From contig SFCP01000055.1 in the NCBI GenBank assembly GCA_004558535.1, positions 1 through 21,045 on the forward strand: a stretch of DNA of 21,045 nt. The letters are read 5' to 3'. Positions 6,583-13,867 of the stretch are shown one piece after another. The stretch comes from Bacteroidales bacterium (GTDB taxonomy: Bacteria > Bacteroidota > Bacteroidia > Bacteroidales > Bacteroidaceae). Numbering within the stretch: the stretch's first letter is position 1; each line of letters starts with the position of its first letter. Under the pieces are notes generated by a model. The model did not search any database and had not been told where the DNA came from. It saw only the letters and a program-made list of their open reading frames with translations. The translations under genes and the position numbers were made by a program.

Positions 6583-8754
6583 ATGAAAACCATTTCGAAA
6601 GTAGCAGCCCTGATGTCTTTGCTCCTACTTCCCCTTTCCGTTATGGCACAACCGAAGAAGAGTTTCACCCTCGACGACTTGATGTGGGGTGGCAGTAACT
6701 ATTGGAACATTATGCCCCGCAGCGTCTTCACCGCATGGTGGGGCGATGCCTTGGTACAGACGAACGTGGACGACGTCCGCCTGCTTTATGATGCCAAAGG
6801 ACGGGATGCGAAAAAGCAGGTGCTCTTTACGGCCGACGAAGTCAATGCCGCGATAGACCACGAAGCCATGGGCCACGTCCGCAACTTGGCCTACGCCACG
6901 TTCCCCTGTCCCGAACAGCCCGTAGCCGCCCTCACGACGGACAAAGGCATGGTCTTTTACGACTGGAAAGCCCGTAAAATCCTCTGGCAAGGCACGCGCA
7001 TCGCAGATGCACAGGCCACGAAATTCTGTCTGCCGGTCAAGGCCACGGCTTACGTGAAGGATTGGAACTTGTACGTACGTGATGCCGAGGGCCGGGACGT
7101 TCAGCTAAGCACAGATGGCTCGCGCGAGCTGCAATATGGCTTGAGCGTACACCGCGACGAGTTTGGCATCAGCGAAGGTCTGTTCTGGAGCCCCAAAGGC
7201 AGTGCTTTGGCATTTTATCGCATGGACCAGTCGATGGTCACAGACTTTCCGCTGATCGACATCGACCACCGCGTGGCGCAGCTTGCCCCCGAGAAATATC
7301 CCATGGCCGGCATGACCAGCCACAAAGTGACGGTTGGTGTCTACCACATGGCTTCCGGTCGCACCGTTTACCTGCAAGCCGGCGACCCGACCGACCGCTA
7401 TTTCACCAACATCGCCTGGAGTCCCGACGAACAGACGATTTATATGTTTGAACTGCCGCGTACGCAGGACAAAGCCGAACTTGTGGCCTACGATGCCGCC
7501 ACCGGTGCGCGCAAAGGCGTACTCTACACCGAGACGAATGCCCGCTATGTAGAGCCGATGAACCCGATTGTTTTCCTGCCCTGGGACAGCAGCAAATTTA
7601 TCATGCAGAGCCGTCGCGACGGCTACAACCACCTTTATCTTTTCTCGGCCGACGGCAAAGAGCTGTCGCAGCTGACGAGCGGCAAGTACGAAGTAATTGA
7701 TTTGCTGGGCTTCAACAGCAAGACCCAGTCGGTCATCCTGCAAGCCAACGCCGAGAAGCCCGTCTGTCACAACCTGTACAGCGTCCGCGTCAAGGACGGC
7801 CGTCGCACCCTGCTTGACAACGGTCGCGGCGTCCACAACGCCACGCTCTCTGCCGGCGGACTATTTTTGGCCGACACTTGGAGCGAGCCCACTATGTTCC
7901 GCCAACAGGACCACCTCAACGCAGCCAACGGCAAGGCGCAGCCGATCGCGGAAGCCATCAGCACACCTTGGGCCGACTACAACGTACCTACGATCGAGGG
8001 CGGCACGATTAAGGCTGCCGACGGAGCTACGGATTTGTACTACCGCCTGGTGAAGCCCATCGATTTCGACCCTGCGAAGAAATATCCCGCCGTTGTGTAT
8101 GTCTACGGCGGACCTCATGCCCACAATGTGCAGGAGAGTTTCAACTACTGGGCACGTCCGTGGGAAATTTACATGGCCCAGAAGGGTTACATCGTGTTTG
8201 TAGTCGACAACCGCGGCTCGCAGTATCGCGGCTTCGACTTCGAGAGCAGCACGTTCCGCCACCTGGGCGACGTTGAGATGCAGGACCAGATGTGCGGCGT
8301 GGACTTCCTGAAATCCCTCCCCTATGTAGATGCCGACAAATTAGGCGTGCATGGCTGGTCCTTCGGCGGTTTCATGACCACGAACCTGATGTGTTCCTAT
8401 CCCGAGACGTTCAAGGTGGGCGTGGCCGGCGGTCCCGTCATCGACTGGAAGTACTACGAAGTCATGTACGGCGAGCGCTATATGGATACGCCGCAGGAAA
8501 ATCCCGACGGCTACGAGAGCAGCAGCCTGCTGCCCAAGGCCAAAAATCTGAAGGGCCGCCTGCAGATTATCGTCGGCCTGAACGACCCCACCTGTGTGCT
8601 CCAGCACAGCCTCTCTTTCCTGCGTGCTTGCGAGGATGCCGGCACCCAGCCCGACTACTTCGTATATCCGGGCCAGGGACACAACATGATGGGCCGCGAC
8701 ATGGTACATCTGCACGAACGCATTACCCGCTATTTCGAGGACTATCTGAAATAG
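6583..8754 (+). CDS. Secreted S9 family prolyl oligopeptidase-type peptidase (DPP-IV-like)
   Basis: The protein has 723 residues. An N-terminal signal peptide ends at VMA, with cleavage expected after Ala22, so export to the periplasm is expected. Residues about 60-460 form the DPP-IV-type beta-propeller (EFGISEGLFWSPKGSALAFY). The C-terminal alpha/beta hydrolase carries the catalytic triad: Ser593 in GWSFGGFM, Asp668 in GLNDPTC and His700 in GQGHNM. DPP-IV enzymes remove Xaa-Pro or Xaa-Ala dipeptides from peptide N-termini. Only one Glu of the N-terminus-binding Glu pair is evident here (HRDEFGI), so strict dipeptidyl specificity is uncertain. Length is normal for the family. RidA follows 46 bp downstream without an intervening hairpin, so co-transcription is plausible. 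Confidence 0.9.
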   Translation: MKTISKVAALMSLLLLPLSVMAQPKKSFTLDDLMWGGSNYWNIMPRSVFTAWWGDALVQTNVDDVRLLYDAKGRDAKKQVLFTADEVNAAIDHEAMGHVRNLAYATFPCPEQPVAALTTDKGMVFYDWKARKILWQGTRIADAQATKFCLPVKATAYVKDWNLYVRDAEGRDVQLSTDGSRELQYGLSVHRDEFGISEGLFWSPKGSALAFYRMDQSMVTDFPLIDIDHRVAQLAPEKYPMAGMTSHKVTVGVYHMASGRTVYLQAGDPTDRYFTNIAWSPDEQTIYMFELPRTQDKAELVAYDAATGARKGVLYTETNARYVEPMNPIVFLPWDSSKFIMQSRRDGYNHLYLFSADGKELSQLTSGKYEVIDLLGFNSKTQSVILQANAEKPVCHNLYSVRVKDGRRTLLDNGRGVHNATLSAGGLFLADTWSEPTMFRQQDHLNAANGKAQPIAEAISTPWADYNVPTIEGGTIKAADGATDLYYRLVKPIDFDPAKKYPAVVYVYGGPHAHNVQESFNYWARPWEIYMAQKGYIVFVVDNRGSQYRGFDFESSTFRHLGDVEMQDQMCGVDFLKSLPYVDADKLGVHGWSFGGFMTTNLMCSYPETFKVGVAGGPVIDWKYYEVMYGERYMDTPQENPDGYESSSLLPKAKNLKGRLQIIVGLNDPTCVLQHSLSFLRACEDAGTQPDYFVYPGQGHNMMGRDMVHLHERITRYFEDYLK

Positions 8755-8800
8755 TTTTTCCGAGTTCGTATTATTTTTTTTCTTTTTCCCAATCAATCGT

Positions 8801-9178
8801 ATGAAAGTACCCGTTTCCACGACCCAGGCTCCCGCAGCCATCGGTCCCTACAGCCAAGCCATCCGCGTAGGCGGCATGGTGTTTGTCTCCGGTCAGTTGC
8901 CCATCGACCCATCGACCGGCGAATTTGCCACAGGCGGCATCAAGGAGCTGACACGTCAGTCGCTGACGAACATGCAGGCCATTCTGACAGAAGCCGGTCT
9001 GAGCATGGCCCATGTGGTCAAGACCACCGTCTTCCTGGCCGAGATGTCGGACTTCGCAGCCATGAACGAGGTGTATGCCGAGTTCTTCCAGGCGCCGTTC
9101 CCGGCCCGTTCGGCCGTAGCGGTCAAGACCCTGCCGAAGGGTGCATTGGTAGAAATCGAGTGTATCGCCGCCGAATAA
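8801..9178 (+). CDS. ridA: RidA family reactive enamine/imine deaminase
   Basis: This 125-residue protein has the single-domain RidA (YjgF/YER057c/UK114) fold, which works as a trimer and hydrolyses reactive 2-aminoacrylate and related imines released by PLP enzymes. Family residues are present: Tyr17 in GPYSQ, Arg103 in PARSAV, the carboxylate-binding residue, and the acidic pair in VEIECIA at the C-terminus. It lies 46 bp after the peptidase gene and 3 bp before the LOG gene, so it is probably part of a three-gene unit. The T-rich upstream gap contains no perfect TAnnTTTG. Confidence 0.93.
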   Translation: MKVPVSTTQAPAAIGPYSQAIRVGGMVFVSGQLPIDPSTGEFATGGIKELTRQSLTNMQAILTEAGLSMAHVVKTTVFLAEMSDFAAMNEVYAEFFQAPFPARSAVAVKTLPKGALVEIECIAAE

Positions 9179-9181
9179 TTT

Positions 9182-9733
9182 ATGGAGTCGGTTTCCCAAA
9201 GAGTTTGCGTCTTTTTGGCCTCGCGCGAGCCCGACAATGCCGCGTGTCGTGAGGCCGTGGTAGCTGTGGGCGAGTGGATTGGCCGCACCGGCCGCACGCT
9301 GGTCTATGGCGGTGCGCGCAAGGGGTGGATGGAACTGCTGGCCCGCAGTGTCAAATCCTGTGGTGGTCGCGTCTATGGCGTAGTGCCGCAGATTTTGGTG
9401 GACCGCGGCTACGTCAGCGACCTTCTCGACATCACCTTCCACTGCGCCGGCTTGAGCGACCGCAAGGATATTATGATGCGCGAAAGCGACGTGTTCGTGG
9501 CACTGCCCGGCGGCATCGGCACCCTCGACGAGATTTTCACCGTCTTGGGCGAGAGTTGCATCGGCATCCGCCGCAGGCGCATCATTCTCTACGATGCCGA
9601 CCACTGCTGGCAACCGCTGCTGACGGCTCTGCGCTCCCTGCGCGACCGCGGCCTGATTGCCGACGACATCCTCGACTGCATTGTCACCGTAGACAGCATC
9701 GAGGCGCTGGAGCAGGCATGTACCGACCACTAA
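9182..9733 (+). CDS. LOG family protein (nucleoside 5'-monophosphate phosphoribohydrolase-like)
   Basis: This 183-residue protein has a Rossmann-like fold with the family signature PGGIGTLDE at residues 109-117 and an upstream MMRESDVFVAL segment. LOG proteins cleave cytokinin ribotides or purine nucleoside monophosphates to the free base and ribose 5-phosphate. In non-plant bacteria the physiological substrate is often unknown, so I do not assign one. The start ATG lies 3 bp after the ridA stop, which strongly suggests translational coupling. Length is normal for the family. Confidence 0.9.
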   Translation: MESVSQRVCVFLASREPDNAACREAVVAVGEWIGRTGRTLVYGGARKGWMELLARSVKSCGGRVYGVVPQILVDRGYVSDLLDITFHCAGLSDRKDIMMRESDVFVALPGGIGTLDEIFTVLGESCIGIRRRRIILYDADHCWQPLLTALRSLRDRGLIADDILDCIVTVDSIEALEQACTDH

Positions 9734-9935
9734 GCGGCTTTCCTTACCAGTCCTTTCCTTTTTTTACTTGTCTGCAAGGGAAGGGGCGGAAAGTCACGGA
9801 GGAGATAGGAGCATGGGGACGGCCGGCGGTGCAGAGCCGACGGCATTGTCCTTTGGGGAGGTCCTATCTCAGAATTTCTGAATGCCACAAGGGGTTCATC
9901 TACCCCGACTTTATTTTATCTTAATCCATCATGCG
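9734..9935 (+). promoter_or_regulatory. Structured gap upstream of murG
   Basis: The gap is 202 bp without a gene or a clear TAnnTTTG. CCTTTCCTT (9752-9760) pairs with AAGGGAAGG (9776-9784) apart from one wobble. GAGATAGGA (9802-9810) and TCCTATCTC (9862-9870) are a perfect 9-bp inverted pair, enclosing nested GGAC/GTCC and GCCG/CGGC pairings. TCAGAATTTCTGA at 9869-9881 is a near-perfect short palindrome. Together these could form a branched leader RNA. No known riboswitch class was recognised. Confidence 0.4.
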
Positions 9936-11054
9936 ATGAGCGAATCCCTCAGAATTATTATCAGCGGCGGCGGCACGGGCGGTCACATCTTTCCCGCCAT
10001 TTCGATTGCCAACGCCATTCGCGAACAGCGCCCCGACGCAAAAATCCTGTTTGTAGGCGCCGAGGGCCGCATGGAGATGCAGCGCGTCCCCGCAGCAGGC
10101 TATGAAATCAAAGGATTGCCCGTAGCGGGCTTCGACCGCAAGCACCTGTGGCGCAATGTAGCAGTCCTGTACAAACTATGGCGCAGCCGTATCCTGGCTC
10201 GACGCATCATCCGCGAATTTCGGCCGATGGCTGCCGTCGGCGTAGGCGGTTACGCCAGCGGACCCACGCTCGACGTGGCCGGAAAGCTCGGCATCCCCAC
10301 CCTGTTGCAGGAGCAGAATTCCTATGCCGGCGTCACCAACAAACTACTGGCGAAGCAGGCCCGCCGCATCTGCGTGGCTTACGACGGCATGGAGCGTTTT
10401 TTTCCCGCCGACCGCATCCTGTTCACCGGCAATCCCGTCCGCCAGAACCTGCTGGAGCATCCCCTGCCCCGCGCCGAGGCTGCCGAGAAATTGGGGCTGA
10501 GTGCTGCGAAGAAGAGCGTGCTCATCGTGGGCGGTTCGCTCGGTGCGCGCTCCATGAACGAGAGTGTGCTGCAACAGCTCCCCCTGATTTGCCGCCAGAG
10601 CGACGTGCAGTTCGTATGGCAGACGGGCAAGTACTACAGCGAAGCCATCGCCGCAGAACTGCGTAGCAAGGGCTGTCCCGACAACCTCAAGGTGACGGAC
10701 TTCATCGCCGACATGGGCTTGGCCTACGCCGCCGCCGACCTGGTGGTGAGCCGCGCCGGCGCCGGCAGCATCTCGGAATTTTGCCTGCTTGGCAAACCGG
10801 TCATCCTGGTGCCCTCGCCCAATGTGGCCGAGGACCATCAGACCAAGAACGCCATGGCCCTGGTGCAAAAGGATGCCGCCCTCTACGTACCCGACGCCGA
10901 AGCACCGGCCAATCTCCTGCCCACCGCCATCAGCACGGTCAAGAACGGCAAGAAGTTGCAGGCACTGGCGCAAAACATCCGACGGCTGGCGCGCCCCAAC
11001 GCCGCTGCCGACATCGCCACCGAGGTCATCCGCCTGGCCGAAGAGGGACGCTGA
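9936..11054 (+). CDS. murG: UDP-N-acetylglucosamine:lipid I N-acetylglucosaminyltransferase
   Basis: The 372-residue protein transfers GlcNAc from UDP-GlcNAc to lipid I, giving lipid II, at the cytoplasmic face of the inner membrane. GGGTGGH at residues 11-17 is the lipid-acceptor and membrane-side signature. GGSLGAR begins the second Rossmann domain. AGAGSISEFCLLGKPVILVP followed by EDHQTKNA is the UDP-GlcNAc site. ATG 9936 is preferred over upstream in-frame codons because it starts just before the first beta strand. Length is normal. In many bacteria murG lies in the dcw cluster, but here its neighbours are a LOG gene and the convergent maeB. No promoter motif is obvious, so it could be read through from the LOG gene. 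Confidence 0.95.
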   Translation: MSESLRIIISGGGTGGHIFPAISIANAIREQRPDAKILFVGAEGRMEMQRVPAAGYEIKGLPVAGFDRKHLWRNVAVLYKLWRSRILARRIIREFRPMAAVGVGGYASGPTLDVAGKLGIPTLLQEQNSYAGVTNKLLAKQARRICVAYDGMERFFPADRILFTGNPVRQNLLEHPLPRAEAAEKLGLSAAKKSVLIVGGSLGARSMNESVLQQLPLICRQSDVQFVWQTGKYYSEAIAAELRSKGCPDNLKVTDFIADMGLAYAAADLVVSRAGAGSISEFCLLGKPVILVPSPNVAEDHQTKNAMALVQKDAALYVPDAEAPANLLPTAISTVKNGKKLQALAQNIRRLARPNAAADIATEVIRLAEEGR

Positions 11055-11070
11055 CGCCACCCTCTGCCGC

Positions 11071-11127
11071 CCGTTTTCCCCCGCCCGAGGAAGCAGCCGG
11101 GCGAAATGTTAAAACGGGGGAAACCGG
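11071..11127 (+). terminator. Compound hairpin after murG, possible 3' end
   Basis: The 12-nt arms 11071-11082 and 11116-11127 pair at 11 of 12 positions. GCCCG/CGGGC (11083-11087/11098-11102) pair inside them. The structure begins about 17 nt after the murG stop. No T-run follows directly, so termination activity is uncertain. Confidence 0.4.
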
Positions 11128-11128
11128 A

Positions 11129-11160
11129 TTTGGATTTCGTCGAAAAATACAGTATATTTG
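11129..11160 (+). promoter_or_regulatory. Strong Bacteroidota-type promoter behind murG
   Basis: TTTG (11129-11132), a 20-bp spacer and TATATTTG (11153-11160) followed by CA match both promoter elements exactly at ideal spacing. The predicted start is near 11166, immediately before the terminator hairpin at 11167. No recognisable gene follows. Confidence 0.6.
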
Positions 11161-11166
11161 CAAAGC

Positions 11167-11208
11167 AAGGGAGGAAGCCGCACACTGCGTACGGCTTCCT
11201 CCCTTTTT
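11167..11208 (+). terminator. Intrinsic terminator hairpin behind murG, possibly the body of a small RNA
   Basis: AAGGGAGGAAGCCG and CGGCTTCCTCCCTT form a perfect 14-bp stem with an 11-nt loop, and the T-run extends to 11208. It can terminate murG transcripts. Because a promoter ends 7 bp upstream, it may also form almost the whole of a transcript of about 42 nt. Confidence 0.8.
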
Positions 11209-11224
11209 ACTTCCTTTGCAGGGG

Positions 11225-11264
11225 CAAAACTACAAAGGACTTGCGCAAAACTACAAAGGACTTG
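11225..11264. repeat. Two-copy 21-bp tandem duplication
   Basis: The 20-mer GCAAAACTACAAAGGACTTG occurs at 11224-11243 and again, identically, at 11245-11264, a period of 21 bp. On the minus strand each copy contains TAGTTTTG, and CAAA at 11254-11257 gives a TTTG 21 bp upstream of the second one, which matches promoter spacing. Confidence 0.9.
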
Positions 11265-11309
11265 GTTTTATCTACGTCCCGGTTGGTTAAAATCAGTCGG
11301 CACTTCGTC

Positions 11310-11358
11310 AAAAAGGGCCGCCGTGCCTTAGGAAAATTCCGGCACAAAACGGCCCTTT
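11310..11358 (-). terminator. Nested inverted repeat, likely minus-strand terminator downstream of maeB
   Basis: AAAGGGCCG (11312-11320) pairs with CGGCCCTTT (11350-11358). GTGCC/GGCAC and GGAA/TTCC pair inside. Read on the minus strand the hairpin ends in a five-T run. It lies about 125 nt beyond the maeB stop codon. Confidence 0.55.
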
Positions 11359-11432
11359 AGGAAAGTTTACGTTAAATCTACATGCAAGGTGAGAGCAATA
11401 GAGCAAGCTTTAATCGCCGAACCTTGCACGCA

Positions 11433-11460
11433 AATTCCTAATTCCTAATTTCTAATTCCT
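11433..11460. repeat. AATTCCT heptamer array, four copies
   Basis: Four consecutive 7-bp units, three AATTCCT and one AATTTCT, are followed by AAC. They lie 21 bp beyond the maeB stop codon. The same unit recurs near 16268-16395. Confidence 0.9.
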
Positions 11461-11481
11461 AACTTCCCCGGAGGGGACGCT

Positions 11482-13776
11482 TCATGCCTTGTCGCCGCGC
11501 ATTTTCTCGGCCACGATAGCATCGACCACGGCCACGGCGGTGATGTTGACGATGTCGCGCACGCTGCTTTCGAAGTCGGTGAAGTGGATGGGCTTGTTGA
11601 GTCCCATCTGGATGGGGCCGATGACTTCTCCCTCGTCGACCATCGATTTTACCATCTTGTAGGACGAGTTGGCGGCGGTCAGGTTGGGGAACACCAAGGT
11701 ATTGACGTCCATCCCCTTGAGGCGGGTGAAGGGGTACTTCTCGTCGCGCAGTTCCTTGTCAAGGGCAAAGTTGAGCTGCATCTCTCCATCGATGGCCAGG
11801 TCGGGATATGCCTCCTGCATCCGTGCCACCACTTCGTGCACTGTGGCGGGGCTTCCCACCTGGTCGGTACCGAAGTTGGAGTAGGAGAGCATGGCGATGA
11901 CGGGGGTACGGTTGAAGAAGCGCACGGTCGAGGCTGCGAGCTTCGCAATGTCGAGCAGGGCAGCCGTGTCGGGCCGGCGGTTGATCAGGGTGTCGGCGAT
12001 GAAATAAATACCCTTTTTGGAGTTGACCAGGTGCATGGTGCCGAAGTGCTTATAGGGCGCCCGGATGCCGATAACCTCGTTGGCCACCTTGATCGTGTTG
12101 GAGTATTTGGTGTAGAGACCCGTGATAAAGGCATCGGCGTCGCCCGTTTCGACCATCATCATGCCGAAGTAGTTGCGTTCGTACATCTTGTCGATGGCCT
12201 CCTGCAGGGTGTAGCCCTCGCGCTGCTTCTTGCGCGCCAGTATTTCGGCATAGCGTCGACGCGTGGCGTTCTGGTCGTCGTTGCGGAGGTTGAGGATCTG
12301 CACGCCATCGAGCTTCAGGTCCATTTCCTCGGCCATGCGTCGGATTTGGATGTCGTTGCCCAGCAGGATGGGGCGGCAGATGCCCTCCTCCTTGGCCCGT
12401 ATGGCCGCCTGGAGCATATTGGGGTGCGTACCCTCGGCAAATACCACGCGCTTGGGGCTGAGGCGGGCGGTGTCGTAGAGGTTCTGGGTGAACTTGCTCT
12501 CCTGTCCCATCAGCTCGCGCAGGTGCTGTCGGTAGGCTTTCCAGTCGGTGATGTGGTGGCGCGCCACGCCGCTGTCCATCGCAGCCTTGGCCACCGCCAT
12601 CGACACCTCGGTAATCAGTCGTGGGTCGACGGGCTTCGGGATGAAGTAGTCGGGACCGAAGGTGAAGTTGCGCACGTGGTAGGCGCGGTTCACGATGTCG
12701 GGCACCGGTCGGCGGGCCAGGTCGGCAATGGCACGCACGGCGGCCATCTTCATCTCCTCGTTGATGGCGCTGGCGGCGGTGTCGAGAGCACCGCGGAAGA
12801 TGTAGGGGAAGCCGATGACGTTGTTGATCTGGTTGGGATAGTCCGTGCGGCCCGTGCTCATGAGCACGTCGGGACGTGCCGCCTTGGCATCCTCGTAGGA
12901 AATCTCGGGAACGGGATTTGCCAAGGCGAAGATGATGGGCTTGTCGGCCATGGAGCGCACCATGTCCTGGGTGAGCACGTTGCCCTTGGACAGGCCCACG
13001 AATACGTCGGCACCGCGGATGGCCTCCTCGAGGGTGTGGACGTCGGTGCGCGTGGTGGCAAATTCGCGCTTCTGCTCCGTCAGGTTGGGACGGTCGGCGG
13101 TGATGACGCCCTTTGAGTCGAGCATCAGCACATTCTCGTGCTTCACGCCAAAGGCGCAGTAGAGGCGGGTGCACGAGATGGCAGCTGCGCCGGCACCGTT
13201 GACCACGAGGCGCACGTCCTCGATGCGCTTGCCGGCCACGTCGAGTGCGTTGATCAGTCCGGCGGCCGAGATGATGGCCGTGCCGTGCTGGTCGTCGTGC
13301 ATCACGGGTATGTCGAGCTCAGCCTTGAGCCGGCGCTCGATTTCGAAGCATTCGGGGGCCTTGATGTCCTCGAGGTTGATGCCACCAAAGGTGGGGGCGA
13401 TGGCCTTGACGGCTGCGATGAACTTCTCGGGGTCCTTCTCGCCCACTTCTATGTCGAACGCATCCACGCCGGCATATATTTTGAAGAGCAGGCTCTTTCC
13501 CTCCATCACAGGCTTGCCGCTGACGGCGCCGATGTCGCCCAGTCCGAGCACGGCGGTGCCGTTGGAAATCACGGCCACCAGGTTGCCCTTGTTCGTATAG
13601 CGGTAGGCATCCTGCGGGTTCTTCTGGATTTCCAGACATGGCTCGGCCACACCGGGGGAGTAGGCCAACGACAGGTCGGTCTGGGTGCGATAGGGCTTTG
13701 TAGGTACGACTTCAATCTTGCCGGGTTTGCCCTGAGAGTGATAGAGCAGGGCAGCCTCTTTCGTAATCTTTACCAT
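11482..13776 (-). CDS. maeB: NADP-dependent malic enzyme with C-terminal phosphotransacetylase-like domain
   Basis: The 764-residue protein decarboxylates malate oxidatively to pyruvate, with NADP as the usual cofactor for this type. Residues about 15-150 are the malic N-terminal domain (TDLSLAYSPGVAEPC). Residues about 160-400 bind the dinucleotide, with HDDQHGTAI and VVNGAGAAAISC. Residues about 430-760 are the phosphotransacetylase-like domain (VVFAEGTHPNMLQAA, IAMLSYSNFGTDQ), which in MaeB enzymes usually acts as an acetyl-CoA-sensing regulatory domain rather than a catalyst. ATG 13776 (MVKITKEAALLYHSQGKPGK) matches the usual start; an upstream in-frame extension would run into the preceding terminator. 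The length is typical. It is transcribed separately from the beta-barrel gene. A long plus-strand open frame opposite it reflects GC-rich codon use. Confidence 0.95.
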   Translation of the reverse strand: MVKITKEAALLYHSQGKPGKIEVVPTKPYRTQTDLSLAYSPGVAEPCLEIQKNPQDAYRYTNKGNLVAVISNGTAVLGLGDIGAVSGKPVMEGKSLLFKIYAGVDAFDIEVGEKDPEKFIAAVKAIAPTFGGINLEDIKAPECFEIERRLKAELDIPVMHDDQHGTAIISAAGLINALDVAGKRIEDVRLVVNGAGAAAISCTRLYCAFGVKHENVLMLDSKGVITADRPNLTEQKREFATTRTDVHTLEEAIRGADVFVGLSKGNVLTQDMVRSMADKPIIFALANPVPEISYEDAKAARPDVLMSTGRTDYPNQINNVIGFPYIFRGALDTAASAINEEMKMAAVRAIADLARRPVPDIVNRAYHVRNFTFGPDYFIPKPVDPRLITEVSMAVAKAAMDSGVARHHITDWKAYRQHLRELMGQESKFTQNLYDTARLSPKRVVFAEGTHPNMLQAAIRAKEEGICRPILLGNDIQIRRMAEEMDLKLDGVQILNLRNDDQNATRRRYAEILARKKQREGYTLQEAIDKMYERNYFGMMMVETGDADAFITGLYTKYSNTIKVANEVIGIRAPYKHFGTMHLVNSKKGIYFIADTLINRRPDTAALLDIAKLAASTVRFFNRTPVIAMLSYSNFGTDQVGSPATVHEVVARMQEAYPDLAIDGEMQLNFALDKELRDEKYPFTRLKGMDVNTLVFPNLTAANSSYKMVKSMVDEGEVIGPIQMGLNKPIHFTDFESSVRDIVNITAVAVVDAIVAEKMRGDKA

Positions 13777-13825
13777 AAATATAGTTGGAGTTAAGTTGAC
13801 GGGAACACTGTGTGCCGCAGCACAG

Positions 13826-13854
13826 AAAAAAAGCAGGTCGCACGGCGGCCTGCT
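13826..13854 (-). terminator. Terminator of the small beta-barrel gene
   Basis: On the minus strand, AGCAGG (13854-13849) and CCTGCT (13837-13832) form a 6-bp stem, followed by seven T (13832-13826). It begins about 14 nt after the stop codon of the gene ending at 13868 and separates that gene from maeB. Confidence 0.7.
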
Positions 13855-13867
13855 ACTTATAGACATC

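Larger units (their letters stand above)
11055..11481. other. Gene-free convergent gap between murG and maeB
   Basis: These 427 bp are unusually dense in structure. They hold a compound GC hairpin (11071-11127), a plus-strand promoter (11129-11160) abutting a terminator hairpin (11167-11208), a 21-bp tandem duplication (11225-11264) with minus-strand promoter-like motifs, a nested inverted repeat (11312-11358), an inverted pair TGCAAGGT/ACCTTGCA (11383-11428) and a heptamer array (11433-11460). An 84-codon frame (11106-11360) covers part of it but runs through the hairpins and is not called. Confidence 0.8.

Noticed and set aside
9931..9936. ATG at 9931 as the murG start
   Set aside because: It is out of frame with murG and reaches a stop codon after two codons. 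ATG 9936 is in frame and fits the family N-terminus.
11106..11360. A small 84-codon gene between murG and maeB
   Set aside because: It would cross a promoter, a perfect terminator hairpin and a tandem duplication, and it has no recognisable domain.
11584..13116. A 510-codon plus-strand open frame opposite maeB
   Set aside because: It is antisense to a complete and unmistakable maeB. Its sequence, rich in Gly, Val and His, is typical of a shadow frame.
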